A DNA stretch of 64,000 nucleotides, taken from the NCBI GenBank assembly GCA_964017155.1, contig OZ024862.1:1696670-1760669 (forward strand), given 5' to 3'. This DNA comes from Oasisia sp. SBJ-2009 (Eukaryota; Annelida; Polychaeta; Sabellida; Siboglinidae). Shown here piece after piece: positions 48,095-60,454 of this stretch. The notes under the pieces are model-generated. The model did no database searches. It saw nothing but the letters and a program-made list of their open reading frames with translations, and was not told where the DNA came from. A program made the position numbers and the translations under genes. The first letter of the stretch is position 1; every line of letters begins with the position of its first letter.

Positions 48095-49746
48095 GTGAGT
48101 GGGGTGGTTGCCGTGGCAATGCACTTATCGACTATGTATGCTAGGTTTTTCGTAGATTACATTTGTGATAAACTGAAGGTGGATGGAAAGCAGAGGCTGA
48201 AACTTTGAAGCTGAAACATTTTGCCATGTTCTGAGTCAGTTTTCAGCTTATTTGCAATCACCGTAAATCGCCTAACAAAACTCTATCAATTACATTTGAT
48301 ATTTACAATAAATTGATATTTAAAATGTCTCGTAACATTTAGGCTTTGTCTAGCAAATTTTTAGATATACTATATCCTAATTTAAATTTGTATATTCTGG
48401 CAGTATAAGTTTTAATAAAATTATAATTAATAAAAACTACAAAACTTGACACACTCGCAGATATCACAGGAACTTATGTGTGAGTTTCCGCTATGTAGTT
48501 CACAGTGAATTAGATGTTCAGATATTTTACACAGAAATCTAAATACACTAACAATGTGTAGCACTGCCTCAGTGACTTCATAAATAACATGTTCTTCAGT
48601 GTGATGCATCCAACATTTAGGTACATAATAAATGTGAGCTGACACATATAACATGTTGCACCAGTAATGATCATGACATACATTTGTTCCATTCTCTGGG
48701 ATTGTGAAAAAACCCTCAGATGGTGTGTAGTGCACTGACAGTCTCAGGCTGTCAAACAAATGGGGTCATAGGTCAAGGCTCCATGTCCCCTTCTCGCTAA
48801 GTTGTAAATGCAGAGGACAGCAATGAAATAGTATTATTAAGTAAGTGACTTGTCACGAGGACACAATGTTTATTCAGCAGATTCCTATATTTTGAAGGTA
48901 ACAAGAGTTATGTCCCTCTAGCATAACCTCCCACCACAAGAGTGTTTATAAGAGGACATGATCATGATGATGTTTATTCACCAGATTCCTACATTTTGAA
49001 GGTAACAAGAGTTATGTCCCTCTAGCATAGCCTCCCACCACAAGAGTGTTTATAAGAGGACATGATCATGATGATGTTTATTCAGCAGATTCCTACATTA
49101 TGTAGGTAACAAGAGTTATGTCCCACCTCCCGCCACAAGAGAGTTTATAAGAGGACATGATCATGATGATGTTTATTCACCAGATTCCTACATTATGTAG
49201 GTAACAAGAGTTATGTCCCACCTCCCACCACAAGAGAGTTTATAAGAGGACATGATCATGATGATGTTTATTCACCAGATTCCTACATTATGTAGGTAAC
49301 AAGAGTTATGTCCCTCTAGCATAACCTCCCACCACAAGAGTGTTTATAAGAGGACATGATCATGATGATGTTTATTCACCAGATTCCTACATTATGTAGG
49401 TAACAAGAGTTATGTCCCACCTCCCACCACAAGAGAGTTTATAAGAGGACATGATCATGATGATGTTTATTCACCAGATTCCTACATTATGTAGGTAACA
49501 AGAGTTATGTCCCACCTCCCACCACAAGAGAGTTTATAAGAGGACATGATCATGATGATGTTTATTCACCAGATTCCTACATTATGTAGGTAACAAGAGT
49601 TATGTCCCACCTCCCACCACAAGAGAGTTTATAAGAGGACATGATCATGATGATGTTTATTCACCAGATTCCTACATTATGTAGGTAACAAGAGTTATGT
49701 CCCACCTCCCACCACAAGAGAGTTTATATTTCTTCACTGTTTGTAG
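48095..49746 (+). other. Intron of the zinc-finger gene
   Basis: A 1,652-base GT..AG intron. The first 760 bases hold no recognised feature. The rest is almost entirely a 95/104-bp tandem array ending at about 49728, followed directly by a pyrimidine-rich TTTCTTCACTGTTTGTAG acceptor. Confidence 0.85.
48861..49728. repeat. 95/104-bp intronic minisatellite
   Basis: About nine copies. A shared CATGATGATG word lies at 48964, 49067, 49162, 49257, 49361, 49456, 49551 and 49646. Spacings are 103, 95, 95, 104, 95, 95 and 95. The longer form carries an extra TCTAGCATA-type segment before CCTCCCACCAC. Each unit contains the palindromes CATGATCATG and, in later copies, CTACATTATGTAG. Confidence 0.95.
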
Positions 49747-52700
49747 GTCGTCATGACGACTCAAACAACAACACCAAGGAGAAGTCAAGTGGTGTCACCG
49801 GCGTCGTACCCTGCAGTGACACGTGCGAAGATGACACCTGCATGTCATCATCGTCAGGTGACACCAGCACAAAGAACAGTTACACGTGTGGCAGCTGTGG
49901 GTTGACGGTGGCCAGTGCGAGGACTTACCTCCACCACCTGGTGGACAGACATGGCCAGGTGTTTGACATCTTCGAGTGTGACCTCTGCGAGTACGCCACA
50001 CGCTGCCAGCAAAACCTGCCACGTCATCGCAAGTGTCACTTCTCGTCCGACATGTCACCACAAACCGACACAGAAATACCAGAAGAAGATGCAAAAAGGA
50101 AGATCGCCGCCACATCGATGAATGATTCTGAGAGCTGTGACACACAGGACACGGAGATGGAGTCAGTGGAGCAGAAACTGGAGCCGTCACCACCTGATGC
50201 TGGAGCAAGCAAAGAGATGGATGTACAGAGTCCACGGGGAAGCCCGGTCAATACGGAGGACTCCGACCACATGAAAGATCAACTGACGATCAGAGCTGAT
50301 GACACAGAGTTGATGAAGCTGCATAAGATAGCCATGAGCATGAAGAGCACAGACGCTAAGAGTCCTGTCTACAGAATGAGCACGGACACAGAAACAAGTG
50401 CATCCTGCCTCACACAGAGCCCTTCTGCGGAGGTGTACTTCCAGGCAGGGACTGTGACAGCAGCGGCAGAAGACAAGCCAACTGACACAAACACAGATAC
50501 ACAACACCGCGAACAGAACATGGCCACGAAACCCCTCTCCAAGGGAATACTGCCAGGCGCCAGCAACGGCGTGAAACGGCGCACGTACACGCCGGTGCGA
50601 GAAGCAGTCGACCCTGGCAAGTATATGATCATTGAGGAGATCGATGGCACAAAGTACGCGTGCTCCAAGTGCGGCAACATCTACAAGTGGAGGAAGTCAC
50701 TGAACAAGCACTGGAAGGAGAAGCACGAAGGACAGACGCCAGACGCAGCCATCGCTGCGGCTCACTTTGGCCTCCCGTCCAGCAAACTGGAGAAGAAACG
50801 CATCTCGGCAAGTCCCATGCACTTTTCATCTCTGTCAACCTCCAGTGGTAATACGAAGAAACTAACAACGTCGTCATCGAACTCACGGGCATTGAAACAG
50901 ATGGAGTTCCAGTCACACCACTTTGGCAGCAACAACTACCAGCCATCCAGACACACACCCGTGCTGCTGTCCAGCTCGGTGTCGACATCTCACAAGAGGC
51001 CATCGTCTCTCGTCGACGCCTATGCTGCCGGGTACATCAAGCGAGCGTGTTACAACCGCAAAAGTCCCGTGTCGTCACCGGCGAGATCACTGGCGGCGTC
51101 ACCGGCCGACATGAGAGCAATGTCCTCAGGTTACAGCATCTACCCCGACGTCCACACGACCAGTCCATCGGTGGTGACACCAAAGCCAATGTACCTGTAC
51201 CACCACGACGGGGAGCAGATGATGAAGTCGTCACCACCGCCCCTGCTACCAACCCCGCCCACCGCCCACGCCCGCTACATGTCCACTAGCACCCTGGGCT
51301 TGCTTGCTGACATTCCCGTTGACCTGTCAAGTCGGTGTAGCTCCGTGTACAGTGACAACAGTGAGGACAGTGTACTTGACCTGTCCAAGGACAGCACCTC
51401 CAGCGCCCTGAAGGCGTCTTCCCTGCAGCTTCCACCGCCACAGGACGAGCCGCTCGACTTCTCCGCAAAGTGTGACCCGGTTGGTGTGTCGGTGAAGAGA
51501 GAGGACAGTGCAGCTCCGGGCCAGTGCTCCGTGTGTGCGTACGTCAGCAAGAGCAGTGCAGACTACGCGGAGCACATGGGCATCCACAACACAAAGTGCA
51601 GTCACCGGTGCGCGGCCTGCCAGCAACCTTTCCCCAGCGTCCAAGACCTCAACGACCACTTCCAGCAATACCACCGCGACGTGTTGAACGCTCACTTGAC
51701 CGCGTGTGGGCTGGACTGCATGGAAGGCAAGGACGACCCGTTTGCATATGACGACACGGAAAGGACACAGTTGTTCAAGTATCTGACAAAGAAAGAAGCT
51801 GAGCCCGTGCCGTCGTTCTGCATTGTCTGTGGCATGAAGTTCGAGGGGCAGACGTCACTGGCCGTCCACTTCCAGCAGATACACCCCTCTCTGTCCAGCC
51901 CGTATAAGAGCTACTTATCACCAATGCCACACTCAAGAGTCAGTGTGAAGTTTGAGTCTGACGATGCCAAGCAGCAGCAGAGACAGTTGTTTGAGCTGGA
52001 GCAGCCGGCACTGCTCCAGTGCAGCCAGTGCACCTTTGTGGCGCGGACAACATCGGAGCTGGCGAGACACCAGCTGAAGCACTCTCTCAGCATGACACTG
52101 TCCTGCAGAGTCTGTGCCACGAGCTGCCAGAGCAAGAACGAGTTGTTCCTGCACTACCAGAAGCAGCACGCAGACGTCAGCATCAGACACCCCCAGGACC
52201 TGCAGCTGGACGTCCACTGCGGCCTTGAAGTTGACCACTCGGAAGGTCACGACCCCACTGCCTCGATGGACAGCCTCACTCAGATTGTTGACGGAGACAC
52301 GGTCATTGACCTGACGGCCGACGGCACGATGGTGGTGATCCCTCAGGCTCCTGAGGAGACGTCGTCACCAGTCCACGCAAAGTCATCGTTTGGCCGACTG
52401 AGTAAGAAGTACGCAGGTCTGGCCACGGCCAACAGCTCGGCCAGTGCCGAGATGCTCCTGCCGTACAAGTGCTCCGTGTGTGAGTACCGGGCACGGTGGC
52501 CATCCGAGATCACACAGCACATGAAGAACCACTCGGATGAGAAGCCATACAGCTGTCCCCGCTGCACCTACAAGTCCAAGTGGAAGTGGGACGTCGTGAA
52601 GCACCTGAAGCGGTGCGGAGGTGGCACTGTCAAGGACGTCATCGACAACACCCGGCGCAAGAAACTCCCTCAGATGCTGACAATGCTGCCAGAGAAAGAA

Positions 52701-55700
52701 CACCCAAAACTGTCGCCTGAGGGCGTCGGGCCGACGAACAGAGAAGTGTTGTCCAGCGGTCCACCGAATGTCACCGTGCAACAGAAGGACGATTCCAGCA
52801 CGCCGTCAGTTTCGGTGTCAGAAGTGCAATGCATAAAAGAGACCCCCGTGACGAGCAAGCCTGAGGACGTTGCCATGTCTCCATCTGAGAAGACACGGCA
52901 GATCCAGTCGCAACTCTACTGCCAGAAATGTCCGTTCATTGGCAACAGCCCTGCCGAGCTGAAGAGGCATTCACGCGTGCACTCGGAGGAGAAGCCGTTC
53001 ATCTGCAAGACTTGCGGCTACTGCTCCAAGTGGAAGTGCGACCTGAAGAAACACCTGAGGGCGTACAACCACACCCCGGCCGTGCCCCTTGTGTACGGCG
53101 GCCATGGACGCAAGCCTGGCGAGTGGTATAACAACAAGCTGGTCAGCAAGACCACGACACCCACGTCCAGCATGGAGAACTCACCCAGCACCGATGACAG
53201 TCAACCGATAGACAGTCACATGTCATCTCAGTACCTGCCGGCCATGTACAGGTGTTCCCTGTGCCCGTATATCACAGGCAAGAGACATCTCCTTGAGAGT
53301 CACATGAAGATCCACACACGAGCAGCATCCAGTGGCTTAGGGAAGCTCAAGTGTAAGAAGTGTGACTTTGAAGCAGAAGACCTGCCAGGCTTTGTGCAGC
53401 ACAAGATCACACACTCCACACAACACAGTGACAGATACGACGCAGCCTGGGCAAGAGCTGAAGACATGCAGCATGGGAAGACAGAGAGGTCTAACCTCCA
53501 GCAACTAGACAGCATCAGCAGCGGCGACTACATGGTCCCCAGTGATGCCTCGTCCACATCTGACGATCGCCATGGTTACAGTTCCGATACGGATTGCGAA
53601 AGTGAAAACACAGCGTCAGATTACAGACAGACCTTGGTGCCACAGGAGGAACATTCACAGCAGAAGTCTGTGAACTACAGGTGTGTCCACTGCCCATACG
53701 AGACATACAATCGCGTAGACTTTGAGAAGCATATCCCTGTCCACGTGGCAGGCGACTGCTACCAGTGCCAGTGGTGCAGCTGGACCACCAGTCGTCTCAA
53801 CCTGTTGTACCAACATGCCCAGCGCTCTCACAGCCTCGAGCTGGACGCACAAGACAAGGAACCACACCACCCAGAGGAGGTGGACACGGCTGACTCCAAG
53901 GTCATTCAAGAGACATGTGATGACAAGCAAGCCAGAGATGAAGACAACACCACAGATGGGCTACGACAAGAAAGGGAAGGTCAGTCTGAGACATCGGGCA
54001 CTTCAAATCATGACAAATGCACAGTCGTGAAAGCGGAGAATGGCACAAAGAGGAGAAAGATGAAGACGTGCAACCAGTGTGGCTACGTCACTGACAATCT
54101 GACGACACTGCAGCGGCACAGGTCAAAACACGGCTGTGGGGGGAAGTATCCGTGTGACTTCTGCGACTACAGCGTTGACAGACAGCACGTAGTGTTGTAT
54201 CACATGCGAACGGTGCACAGCCACATCCAGGGCGTCAACGGTGGTGAGGACATGCACGAAAGTGTCACCAAACCAACTGACGATCAAACGAGACCAGTTA
54301 AGAAGCAAGTGAAAGATGAAGACTGGGAAAAAGGCCTTCCTGATGGACTACACGTGTTGCGCCAGGTCGGTAAGACATTCTATGCATGCAAGAAGTGCAC
54401 ATATGTCACAGGCAACATAGGCAATGCACAGAACCATGCAAAGCCTCACGGTGCACAGAAGAGGTACACTTGTGAGCACTGTGACTACAGCCTGGACCAG
54501 CTGCGACACATCATACACCACATGAAGAACTTCCACCCACAGGTTGACGACCAGCGTCAGCGATCAACGGTCTACCACACCCAGGCCAGACTCAATGCCA
54601 GCAAGCTGCGCCAGTTGGCCGTCTTTCAGTGCATTCCAGTGCGAGTCAACAGAAAGGTGACCTTCCGATGCCTCACATGTGCAGCTGTGTCCTCCAGCAA
54701 ACGGCGAATATTGACACACATCACATCACGGCATGTGGAGTCACATAAGCACATCTGTCGACACTGTGACTACAGGGCGACCACGGCATCGCTACAGCGC
54801 AAACATGTCTTGAAGCAACACGCCAAAGCCAACTCCCTAAAAGGACTGTCAGCTCCACAACCTGACCAGAGCAACCAGTTGAATCAAGACACCATGAAAA
54901 TAACAAATTGCACAATTTGCCCATTCCAAACCAGTTCTCCCGCTGAACTGAAGAATCACTCTGACTTTCACGGGATGGCTTTGCCTTTTAAATGCGACCT
55001 GTGCAGCTACAGCCACCAGAAGTTAAGCACAGTCTACGAGCATCGGAAACTGCACAAGAACGACCCGTCCTACAAGACATCGGTTCCAGCCAAACAACTC
55101 ATCAACACACGGCTCTTTGCTGCCAGCAAATCAGCTGAAGACTCAAAACAGATGTCAACCAGCAGTGACACGGACGATGCCGTTGGTGTGACTCCGAGAG
55201 GTGTCAAGTACACCTGTTCTCACTGTCCTTACAAGTGTGGCTCTCTCAAGAACTACCGACTCCACGTGGAGCTGCACAGTGCGAACAGGAGGTTCCAGTG
55301 CGATTACTGCAGCTGGAGCGTGGACAGGTTCAACCTGCTCTACAGCCACCGCTATCGCCTGCACAGCTCGCAGCCGAACTTTGACCTGAACAAAGACAGC
55401 AGTGAGTTGGCTAAATCCGACTACCAGCCAGCAGTGAACAGCTGTCCGTTCTGTCCGTATGTCAGCGACAGCAGCGACGCACTGAGTCGACACCAGTCGT
55501 GTCACCAAATAAAGAGTCGACATTCGTGCGAGACTTGCTCCTTCAGTGTCGATGAACTGTCACAGTTGCAGCAGCACCAGAAGCTTCACAGACACATGAG
55601 TAGACACAATGAGTGTGGCAAGTGTGCGTACACCACCCACAGCCACACCCTGCTGGAGATGCATAGGCGCATGCACGGCGCCGACAACAAGTTCACGTGT

Positions 55701-56225
55701 GACCTGTGTGACTACAGCGTCAGTCGCTTCAACCTGCTCAGTCAACACAAGCGAGTCCATGGGGTGAACCCAACACGACACAACAACAACCACCGTAAGA
55801 CACCCAGGAACCGATTCAATGACAGACTCATGGTGTGCGGCGGTGACAACGAAGCCGAGCTGTTGACATGTGACCGCTGTCCCTACCAGGCCTGCAGTTT
55901 GACCAGCCTGGCTCAACACAGTCTGGGCCACTCGACGAAGGCGAAGCACTCGTGTCCGTACTGTGACTTCACCAGCATGACCATCCTGCAGCTCGCGGCA
56001 CATGTCAACCTGCACTTTCCCGGTACAAGTCTGGACCTTGAGGAGATACAGCAGCTGGTGAAGAACAACCACACAGACCAGTCCCTGGGGACAGACAGGA
56101 CACAACACAGGGACAACAAGCCACGGTCTGACTGCGTGTGTCACTTTTGTGACCGCAGTTTCAGTGATGTGGCGGATCTGCAGCAACACAAACAGATGCA
56201 TTTGATTGGAGGAGGGACATGCTGA
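49747..56225 (+). CDS. Poly-C2H2 zinc-finger regulator, giant second coding exon (2,225-residue protein)
   Basis: This exon encodes residues 67-2225 without interruption and ends at TGA 56223-56225. I count about 33 C2H2 fingers: residues near 112 and 142, 370, 660-756, 823/851, 973/1001, 1123/1151, 1234/1267, then nine regular pairs from 1377 to about 2155 and a last finger near 2196. The finger at 1001 is C2HC. Between fingers 370 and 660 is a Ser/Pro-rich region with corepressor-type motifs PVDLS (590-594), VLDLSK (609-614) and EPLDFS (634-639). SUMO-type VKxE sites lie at Lys 650, 801, 1495 and 1589. The protein is probably a nuclear DNA-binding repressor of the ZNF462/ZNF142/REST-like giant group; exact orthology is unresolved. 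Most linkers are not TGEKP; only fingers 973-1001 and 1123-1151 have a close form. Confidence 0.93.
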
Positions 56226-56815
56226 AAATATGCAAATACTTTCTCAGACTGTTTTGCTAGGATAATGAGCTCATTCGGCTGATTTGTTATTAGTATTTTT
56301 CTAATTTTAAGAAGTGTTTTCCATGTATCTACTCATGAGTATTTAAAATTCTACCATAATATTATTCACAGTTGTTAATAATTGTCACAGATCAGACTTA
56401 TGAGCTCAGTGGAATCTTGGTTTAAACAGCCTGAAAGCTAGTTACCCTTAATACCGGCAGAAGTAATAAGTTGCCAGGGCCTGTTGTATCATATACACTG
56501 TGTAATCATATCAATCATGTATTCATACACAGTTGGTTTTTCCAAACAGTATTCCACTATTAGTATATAAATTATAATTATTGGTGTGAGAATGTAAGTT
56601 TTAACCTATATCATATTTGAATGCTGTTTTACAAATGGCTGACTTGTTAAAGAATTTCATATGCTGCTGTAAATGTCACTGAGAAGATGTGTGTGAGCAT
56701 ATGAATAATATTTATGTATGCATGTCTATTTGTGTAAATGTATTTAAAATCACTATGTCTGTTCTCTCTTTTAATTTTTTTATTTTCATATTAAAATAAA
56801 TGTGTTAAAGTAAGT
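56226..56815 (+). terminator. 3' UTR and probable poly(A) signal of the zinc-finger gene
   Basis: An AT-rich trailer contains AATAAA at 56795-56800, about 570 bases after the stop codon, preceded by a T-rich stretch. It is the first canonical signal noticed downstream. Use of this site is inferred. Confidence 0.6.
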
Positions 56816-59800
56816 CCAAAACGCAATTGAAATGTTGTGGCTACAAAATTTCCTAATTGTAAAAAACATCAGTTGGAGCCTAACATCCATTACTGACATA
56901 TTACAAAATCTCAAATCCCAGTCCACAAATACCTTTGAAATTGGTTCATTTCTAAGCTTCTAGTTGCCTATTGGGACAACCAGTGCAGTGAATTTCCTGC
57001 TGATAATTACTAACCGTTTGATACCAACTAGAAGAACAGACAATGTCCTCTTAAAGCATACATGATTTACACAATATATATATATATATATATGATGTTA
57101 ACTGGGCTCGTAATATTTGTTCAATACTGTTGTTAGATTATAACAATACATGCATGCAATTCTCCAGGGCTTTCAAACCAGTTACAACTCAGGACCTGTA
57201 GCCGTGTGTGTGTATATAAACAAGTGTTGCCGTTCAGCTGACTGTTTACAGCGTTCAAGATTATAAATATATTTAATATGATACCCATGCATGTCCAACT
57301 TTATTCTCACAATGCAACTTTAAAGTTCCAGCCAAATATGTCCACAAAACTGCAAGTTCAAGTTTGAGGGCAGGTTACAAAATTATCAGTTGTTATATTT
57401 TAACTCCTGTATTTTATGTTGGTCGTATTCACTGCCAATCATGCTAACTACATGTTCTAGTTAGTGGTGTACTGTCATATATTTTGTAAATGAATGTCAC
57501 ATTTGAGGTATTATCGAGGTATTATCTTTTGTCTAACAATTTAGACAAACATCTCAATTGTTATGCCATGTAGAAAATGTATCCCCATCATTCCACCAAA
57601 GTTCAAACAATTGTTTGTGTATGAAAATTACACTGATAATTTTGTCTAGAGTAGCCTGGGAATGAAATGCACAAATTGGAGAACTTTTTACTAACTTTTA
57701 TGTATATTTCCAGATGTGTGTATATATATATGCATATATATGTGTATATACATATATATATATATATATATATGATATGATGGTAACTTAATATATGGGC
57801 TGTGTGCTATTGCCATATCTAATCATTTACTGTAGTATTAACATTCCGTTGACACCACTCTCTGCCTGTCACCCGTCTGTGATAAGGATATTTACATGTG
57901 AGAAACTTTGTTCTAGTACACAATGCAAGTTTCTTAATAATGTGATAACACCGGGGTGCTCTTACCCCGTTTACTGGCTCTGCTGTTCTATATGCAGGAA
58001 TTGAATGTCAAGAACTACTGCCTATAAATCGCATATCAAACAATATGATGACGTTCACTATAATGATGTTGTTACGCAGGTGGTTTACTGTTTCTTCGTG
58101 TTATTTTAAGTGTGATATGGGGTAATGGTGTTCATATATAAATGTATAGTTTTTGGGTTGAGATTTTATAGTGTGAGGATAGTAAATGTCTTTTAAAGCA
58201 GCTCTTGGTTGGTGATGATGTTTTAGGCAGTGTTCAAAGAGGCCTACCTTCAAATGGGAAATTTGTTGATGCTTAATATGGATTGTTTTTTTGTTTTTCC
58301 AAGTTGTTCCACATTCTGACCAGATGGTCGAAGTGGTATAATGTCAGTCATTTCAATCTGAATTGTCAGATGTGAAAATGTTATAACTATTTCAATATAT
58401 GGTATGGGTTATACCCTGGTAATAAGCATAAGCTGTGTTGCAAATAGTCTATGCAAATTATCACCAACCCTCATATGCTTGTGCATGTGTATGTATGTGT
58501 GTGTGTATTTAGACAAATACTGATATGCTTAGATGGAAATACATTAAGTGAAAATGAAAAAATATGTATTTGAAAGGTTTATTCTGCTGTCTTTCATATG
58601 TGCAAGGTTCTACTGGTATCCAGTCTAATATTAGATATCCGTAATCTATCAACATTATTTGTCTTTTGTTTAATCACTGTTAATCACTAGCACTATGCAA
58701 TGTTGGAAGTTTGATTGTAAGTTGATTTTGTTGTTTGAGGGATGCAAATGAAGCCAAACTTGGGTTGAGTATGAATAAAACCTATGCAATGTACTCCTGG
58801 TTTTACTTATTATTCAAAGAATGTCAATAGATTTATTTGTAAAGAATTTTTTTCATTCTACATCCAAAATATTACTGAATTTTTAGCATCATATCCGGCA
58901 TTATGGGGTCAAATTACAATCTCAAAAATCATGCGTTGCATAAAATGAGGTTCACATGTACTACTAACAAATATGAAAACATTACATTTTATTATTATCT
59001 TTAGTACACTGATTTGTGATCGTTTGAGCTATATGAATGTGTAGTTCACCATTTTATAAACTGGCCAGAAGAATGATAAGACACACCTGTTTTTATGTTT
59101 TTCATGGAAATTTAAAGAACACGATTTGCCCATAAGTTAACACACTACCTGAATGGAATTTACCTCTAAAACCACTGCACACATCGACCCGACAACTTTC
59201 AGTAGGGCATTTTATCTCCAGATTTTGCTGATTCACTAAATACAGTGCAGCAAATATAGATTGGAGTCACGGGAGTCACGGGAGTCACGCTATAGTCATG
59301 TATCAAACACTACCCTGGGTAAATCAGATAGAGATTTGTCTTCTGCTGAGTCCCTGGTGGACTACCCCTTTTACCAACCCTTACTACCTGCCAATGTCTG
59401 CCCTAATCTCAACAGATCTCTATCATTGGCAGCAATCACAGCAGACTGAATTCACTAAAAGGATAAAAACTGCAATGGTTCTATCGTCACGAGGTGTTGG
59501 TAGCAGCCACATTATTCAGTGTCACAAGACGTAGGTCACTGTGGAGTCAAATAATGACACTTCAAACACTAACTATGTACTAGGTGTATTGTTACTTTCA
59601 CAGACGTATGTGTCACCACTAGTGAGGTAGATGCTTCAAACGTCTCGACTAAAATACACCCTAAGTAACCTTAACACTAGGTAGCAAGAAGAACACTTTA
59701 TGAGTACACAGAAACAATTCATCATGTAATTGTCAACACATTAAGTGGATGATACAAATTATAAAAGATATTTGTATACAGTTACTTAGAACACGTCAAC

Positions 59801-59894
59801 AAGAAATATTTCTATATGATGGCATAGAGCATTTATTATTTTGGGTTGTGTTGAGTTAGACACACACACACGCACATTCTCTGTCTCACACACA

Positions 59895-59942
<48 letters not shown>

Positions 59943-60454
59943 CACACGCACTTGTAATTCATTGCACCTGTACATACAAAAATAGTGTAGATTTTGTAAA
60001 TAATTATGGTTTTAAAATCCTGTGATCGCTACTGAATGTTCTAATTGCAATAATGGTATTTTTTTTCAAATCATAAATGATATAAAAAACAGGGCTATCC
60101 CACAGTTAAAAAAAGTAGTTGCATATAAAATATAGAACATGAAAACGTTGTTCACATCTTTCCCTTTAAATAATGGGTGAGCTTGACTTTGATTCGGATA
60201 TCAAATTCCTGGTGCTCTTCATAACTGCTCCAGTAATGTACTACTGACCTCTCTATCAACCATCTTCATTTCTCATAAAAAGTTCTGCATATTGTACAAC
60301 AGAATGGCACAAAATGGTGTTTTACAACAATAAAACAATTATAATAATTACTGTACCAGACAGATTCTGACATGTCACAAATTCAAAACAATGTAAAGTT
60401 AGACAACATGAAGCAGACATAAATCACTGCGCCACAAAGTGGATAAATAAAAAA
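56816..60454. other. Tail-to-tail spacer between the zinc-finger gene and KDM8
   Basis: AT-rich DNA with TA microsatellites (about 57077-57093 and 57720-57772) and a (CACG)n repeat at about 59890-59950. For the minus strand, an AATAAA reads at 59832-59837 and could serve KDM8, giving a 3' UTR of about 620 bases. No other gene was recognised. Confidence 0.5.

Noticed and set aside
49795..56201. Numerous minus-strand and alternative-frame ORFs of 60-213 codons over the zinc-finger exon
   Set aside because: They are shadow frames of a GC-rich coding exon. The plus-strand finger pattern is decisive.
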